Assembly (NCBI GenBank): GCA_027082925.1
Contig: JALWTD010000011.1
Location: forward strand, 62,001 to 126,000
DNA: 64,000 nucleotides
Source of the DNA: Flavobacteriaceae bacterium
Lineage (GTDB): Bacteria > Bacteroidota > Bacteroidia > Flavobacteriales > Flavobacteriaceae
Reading direction: 5' to 3'
The notes below the pieces were generated by a model. The model worked only from the letters and a program-made list of their open reading frames with translations. It was not told the DNA's origin and did no database searches. Shown here piece after piece: positions 61,109 to 64,000 of this stretch. A program made the translations under genes and the position numbers. Position 1 is the first letter of the stretch, and every line of letters begins with the position of its first letter.

Positions 61109-61870
61109 ATGAAAATAATATCATACAATGTAAATGGAATTAGAGCTGCTGTAAAAAAAGGATTTTTATCGTGGTTACAAGCGGCAAATCCTGATATTAT
61201 TTGTATTCAAGAAACAAAAGCTCAAAAAGATCAACTTGATTTAGAAGCTTTTGTTGAAGCAGGTTATCCGTACCATTATTGGTTTTCTGCGCAAAAAAAA
61301 GGGTACAGCGGTGTGGCAATACTTTCTAAAATAAAACCCAATAATGTTGTTTACGGTACGGGTATTGAGTCTATGGATTTTGAAGGAAGAAACCTACGAT
61401 TGGATTTTGACGATTTTTCGGTAATGAGCCTGTATTTACCTTCAGGAACAAACGACCAAAGATTGGCTTTTAAATTTAATTATATGGCTCAATTTCAAAC
61501 ATATGTAAACGAACTAAAAAAGCAACTACCCAACTTAATTATTTGTGGAGATTACAATATTTGTCATACCGAAATAGACATTCACAACCCAAAACAAAAC
61601 AAAAATACTTCAGGTTTTTTACCCGTTGAAAGAGAGTGGTTAGGAAACTTCATAGATAGTGGATTTGTAGATTCGTTTCGGTATTTAAATAAAGAACCAC
61701 ACCATTATACTTGGTGGAGTTATAGAGCAAACGCAAGAAACAATAATAAGGGTTGGCGAATAGATTACCATATGGTAAGCGAACCTATGCGAGATAGAAT
61801 TAAAAGAGCCTATATACTTCCTGAAGCCAAGCACTCAGACCATTGTCCAATAGTAATCGAAATAGATTAA
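61109..61870 (+). CDS. xth: Exodeoxyribonuclease III (AP endonuclease)
   Basis: 253 residues. ISYNVNGIRAAVKKGFLSWL, CIQETKAQ (metal-binding Glu), LIICGDYNICHTEIDIHNP, WRIDYHMVS and AKHSDHCPIVIEID make up the exonuclease III fold and catalytic set. It cleaves abasic sites and blocked 3' ends in base-excision repair. The length is typical. It starts 20 bases after the AMP-ligase gene and precedes the OmpA lipoprotein gene by 12 bases, so the whole plus-strand run could be one long transcript. Confidence 0.95.
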   Translation: MKIISYNVNGIRAAVKKGFLSWLQAANPDIICIQETKAQKDQLDLEAFVEAGYPYHYWFSAQKKGYSGVAILSKIKPNNVVYGTGIESMDFEGRNLRLDFDDFSVMSLYLPSGTNDQRLAFKFNYMAQFQTYVNELKKQLPNLIICGDYNICHTEIDIHNPKQNKNTSGFLPVEREWLGNFIDSGFVDSFRYLNKEPHHYTWWSYRANARNNNKGWRIDYHMVSEPMRDRIKRAYILPEAKHSDHCPIVIEID

Positions 61871-61882
61871 AAAAGAAAAATC

Positions 61883-62833
61883 ATGTTAAAAAAATCAATA
61901 CAACTATTTTTTATAGTACTAACGCTGAATTCGTGTGTTTCTAAAAAGTTATACGAAGAGTTGGAAGAAAAATACAACAAACTGCACAACTCTAATTCAG
62001 AGTTAATACAAGATAAAGACGACTTGTTAGCAGCCAAAAAACAAATCGAAACAGAATTAGAAGAATTAATACAAAAGCACCAAGAGCTAGAAACCCAAAA
62101 AACAATTTTAGACAACAATTTTGCTTCTCTTCAAAATAAGTACAGTAACTTAGATGAATCTTATAAATTACTTTCTACACAAAGCTCTCAAAAATTAAGA
62201 GCACAATCGGAAAAAAATCAAGAATTGTTGGCCAAACTAGACGAAAAAGAAAAGCGTTTAGAGTTAGAAAGTAGCAGATTAGAAAAACTTCAAAAAGAAT
62301 TAGACGCGCGTTCTCAGCAAATAACAGAGCTAGAAAATTTAATTGCAGCAAAAGAAGCACAAATGCAAGAACTTAAAAATGTAATTGCAAAAGCTTTGCA
62401 CAAATTTGAAGGATTAGGGTTAACGGTAGAACAAAGAAATGGTAAAATATACGTTTCAATAGATAATAAGCTACTATTCAACTCCGGAAGTTGGGCTGTG
62501 GGTTTAGAAGGAAAAAATGCTATTGAAAAATTAGCAAAAGTACTCGCAAAAAACACCGATATTAATGTACTAATTGAAGGCCATACAGATAATGTTCCTT
62601 ACAAAGGAACAACACTTTTAGATAACTGGGATTTATCTGTAAAAAGGGCTACGGCAATTGTTAGAATTTTACAAAACAAAGGAGTAAATCCTACTCAAAT
62701 TACTGCCGCAGGAAGAAGCGAGTACGTTCCTATAGAAACAAATAAAACAGCTAAAGGAAGAGCTAAAAACAGAAGAATTGAAATTATTTTAACACCAAAT
62801 TTAGACGAAATAACCAATTTGCTAAACAATTAA
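61883..62833 (+). CDS. OmpA-family lipoprotein with long coiled coil
   Basis: 316 residues. The lipoprotein signal has lipobox LNSC (Cys18). A long Glu/Lys/Gln-rich coiled coil (about 22-175) follows, then an OmpA C-terminal domain (about 190-310) with VLIEGHTDNVPYKG, NWDLSVKRATAIVRIL, ITAAGRSEYVPI and RAKNRRIEIIL, the residues that contact diaminopimelate in peptidoglycan. It probably bridges the outer membrane and the cell wall. It lies directly before a lytic transglycosylase gene, a logical partner in cell-wall work. Confidence 0.92.
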   Translation: MLKKSIQLFFIVLTLNSCVSKKLYEELEEKYNKLHNSNSELIQDKDDLLAAKKQIETELEELIQKHQELETQKTILDNNFASLQNKYSNLDESYKLLSTQSSQKLRAQSEKNQELLAKLDEKEKRLELESSRLEKLQKELDARSQQITELENLIAAKEAQMQELKNVIAKALHKFEGLGLTVEQRNGKIYVSIDNKLLFNSGSWAVGLEGKNAIEKLAKVLAKNTDINVLIEGHTDNVPYKGTTLLDNWDLSVKRATAIVRILQNKGVNPTQITAAGRSEYVPIETNKTAKGRAKNRRIEIILTPNLDEITNLLNN

Positions 62834-62837
62834 AACG

Positions 62838-64000
62838 ATGAAGAAGAAGCTATTATATATTATTTTTTTAGTGCTAACACAAGTTGGTTTCTCGCAATCA
62901 AAAACGGATACGATTAAACCTCAAAAGTTAGAAGACACTAAAGAATTGTTTTCAGAAACAGATACTGTTTTATTTAAAGTAGTAGATTCTTTAACATTTA
63001 AAATATATAAAAAAGCAAAACAAATAGATAGTTTATGGTTAGCAGAACTTGTAAAATCACCGTTATACGATACAATTCCTTATGTTTTAGAAGATGATGA
63101 GGTTTTGGTAACAGACCTAGAAGAGCTACCTACTTCCTTATTAAAAGAGCGATTGAAAATATTGGATAGTAAAACGCCTTTTCATATAGAGTACAATCCG
63201 CACTTAGAACAAATAATAAAGACTTACTTAAAACGAAGAAAATCGGCTTTTTCTAACTTAATGGAGCGAGCTCGATATTTTTTTCCAATGTTTGAAGAGC
63301 AGTTAGACAAATACAATATCCCTCTAGAAATAAAATATTTAGCAATAGTTGAATCGGCATTAAAACCAAGAGCGAGATCAAGAGTTGGCGCAACAGGATT
63401 GTGGCAGTTTATGTATCAAACAGGAAAACAATTTAACTTAAATGTAAGTTCGTATGTTGATGAAAGATCAGACCCTTATAGGTCTACTGAAGCTGCTTGT
63501 AAATACCTGTCTAACTTGTATAAAATTTTTGGAGATTGGGATTTGGCATTGGCAGCGTACAATTCAGGACCTGGAAACGTAACAAAAGCAATTAGGCGTT
63601 CAGGAGGAAGTACAAATTATTGGAATATACGACACTATTTACCTAGAGAAACCGCCGGATATGTTCCTTCCTTTTACGCTACGCTGTACATTTTCGAATA
63701 TGCAAATGAGCATAAAATTAAGGCGAAAAAAAGCGCATTACCTTATTTTAAAACAGATACAGTTCAAATAAAAAGACAACTTACTTTTGAACAAATTAAT
63801 AAAACACTTAATGTAGATATAGCACTACTCCAGTTTTTAAATCCGCAATACAAATTAGACATAATACCTTATGTAAAAGGGAAAAACTACACACTAACAT
63901 TACCAATAGAAGCTATAGGTACATTTTTGAGTAATGAAAAAAATATTTATGCTTATGTAGATAAGCAAGAAGCAAAGCGAGAAAAACCATTGCCAAAATA
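62838..64000 (+). CDS. Lytic murein transglycosylase, MltD-like (runs off window)
   Basis: About 387 residues are visible. A signal peptide MKKKLLYIIFLVLTQVGFSQ leads an SLT domain with the catalytic Glu in YLAIVESALKPRA, then SRVGATGLWQFM, ALAAYNSGPGNV and HYLPRETAGYVPSFYATLYI, all characteristic of MltD/family 1D transglycosylases. The visible end (LTFEQINKTLNVDIALLQFL) looks like the start of a LysM-type or linker region. It begins four bases after the OmpA gene. It cleaves the glycan strands of peptidoglycan. The C-terminal cell-wall-binding repeats, if present, are beyond the window. Confidence 0.92.
   Translation, partial: MKKKLLYIIFLVLTQVGFSQSKTDTIKPQKLEDTKELFSETDTVLFKVVDSLTFKIYKKAKQIDSLWLAELVKSPLYDTIPYVLEDDEVLVTDLEELPTSLLKERLKILDSKTPFHIEYNPHLEQIIKTYLKRRKSAFSNLMERARYFFPMFEEQLDKYNIPLEIKYLAIVESALKPRARSRVGATGLWQFMYQTGKQFNLNVSSYVDERSDPYRSTEAACKYLSNLYKIFGDWDLALAAYNSGPGNVTKAIRRSGGSTNYWNIRHYLPRETAGYVPSFYATLYIFEYANEHKIKAKKSALPYFKTDTVQIKRQLTFEQINKTLNVDIALLQFLNPQYKLDIIPYVKGKNYTLTLPIEAIGTFLSNEKNIYAYVDKQEAKREKPLPK

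Noticed and set aside
1-64000. CRISPR arrays, insertion sequences, tRNA or rRNA genes
   Set aside because: No regularly spaced repeats, transposase frames, terminal repeats or tRNA-like cloverleaf sequences were seen on either strand.

Overview
The window is AT-rich chromosomal DNA of a member of the Bacteroidota, almost certainly a gliding-type Flavobacteriaceae bacterium. Support comes from GldH, a PorZ-like N-terminus (type IX secretion), a Bacteroidota-type DUF4175 protein and LytTR signalling. Many genes are preceded by the Bacteroidota -7 promoter box TAnnTTTG, and Shine-Dalgarno sequences are largely absent. Nothing looks like a plasmid, prophage, insertion sequence or CRISPR array, and no tRNA or rRNA gene was recognised. 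Gene density is high and most genes are core housekeeping.

Layout. 1-1.1 kb: partial porZ, a candidate small RNA and a small unknown protein. 1.2-11.2 kb: a minus-strand envelope block made of a thioester alpha-2-macroglobulin lipoprotein, penicillin-binding protein 1C and a LytTR regulator/LytS-type kinase pair. 11.3-18.3 kb: TrhA, PlsC, TrpS, an aldo-keto reductase, Pgk, HolB, a DoxX-like protein and a Skp-like lipoprotein. 18.5-25.1 kb: methyltransferase, mnmG, ybeY and DUF4175, with a parS-like palindrome on each side of mnmG. 25.2-28.6 kb: glutaminase and a NarL-type two-component cluster with an unknown polytopic membrane protein and a 134-aa protein. 28.7-34.9 kb: a small membrane peptide and hairpin-rich RNA, then gltX, tatA, a GIN-domain protein, rnr and a lipid kinase. 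34.9-35.6 kb: a gene-poor, very AT-rich stretch with a DnaA-box match. 35.6-53.5 kb: metabolic, repair and translation genes (rpiB, CDF transporter, recA, dut, flippase, gpsA, csp, pheS, gdhA, ferritin-like/VIT fusion, dinB, saccharopine dehydrogenase family, radical SAM, trxA, asd). 53.6-64 kb: a co-directional plus-strand run (U32 protein, ferredoxin, ricT, gldH, PBP1A, AMP ligase, xth, OmpA lipoprotein, MltD-like transglycosylase) dominated by RNA modification, envelope and motility functions.

The most interesting large-scale signal is a change in coding-strand preference near 34-35 kb: roughly 27 kb minus against 5 kb plus to the left, and 19 kb plus against 9 kb minus to the right. It coincides with the AT-rich gap holding a TTATTCACA DnaA box and several one-mismatch relatives. 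The two parS-like palindromes lie 14-16 kb away. Together they suggest, without proving it, that the window spans or lies close to the chromosomal replication origin. Other points worth checking are two candidate structured small RNAs, an ECF-sigma-like promoter in front of a 52-aa membrane peptide, a perfect 22-bp palindrome nested in a second inverted repeat upstream of gdhA, and the four-gene NarL-type signalling cluster.
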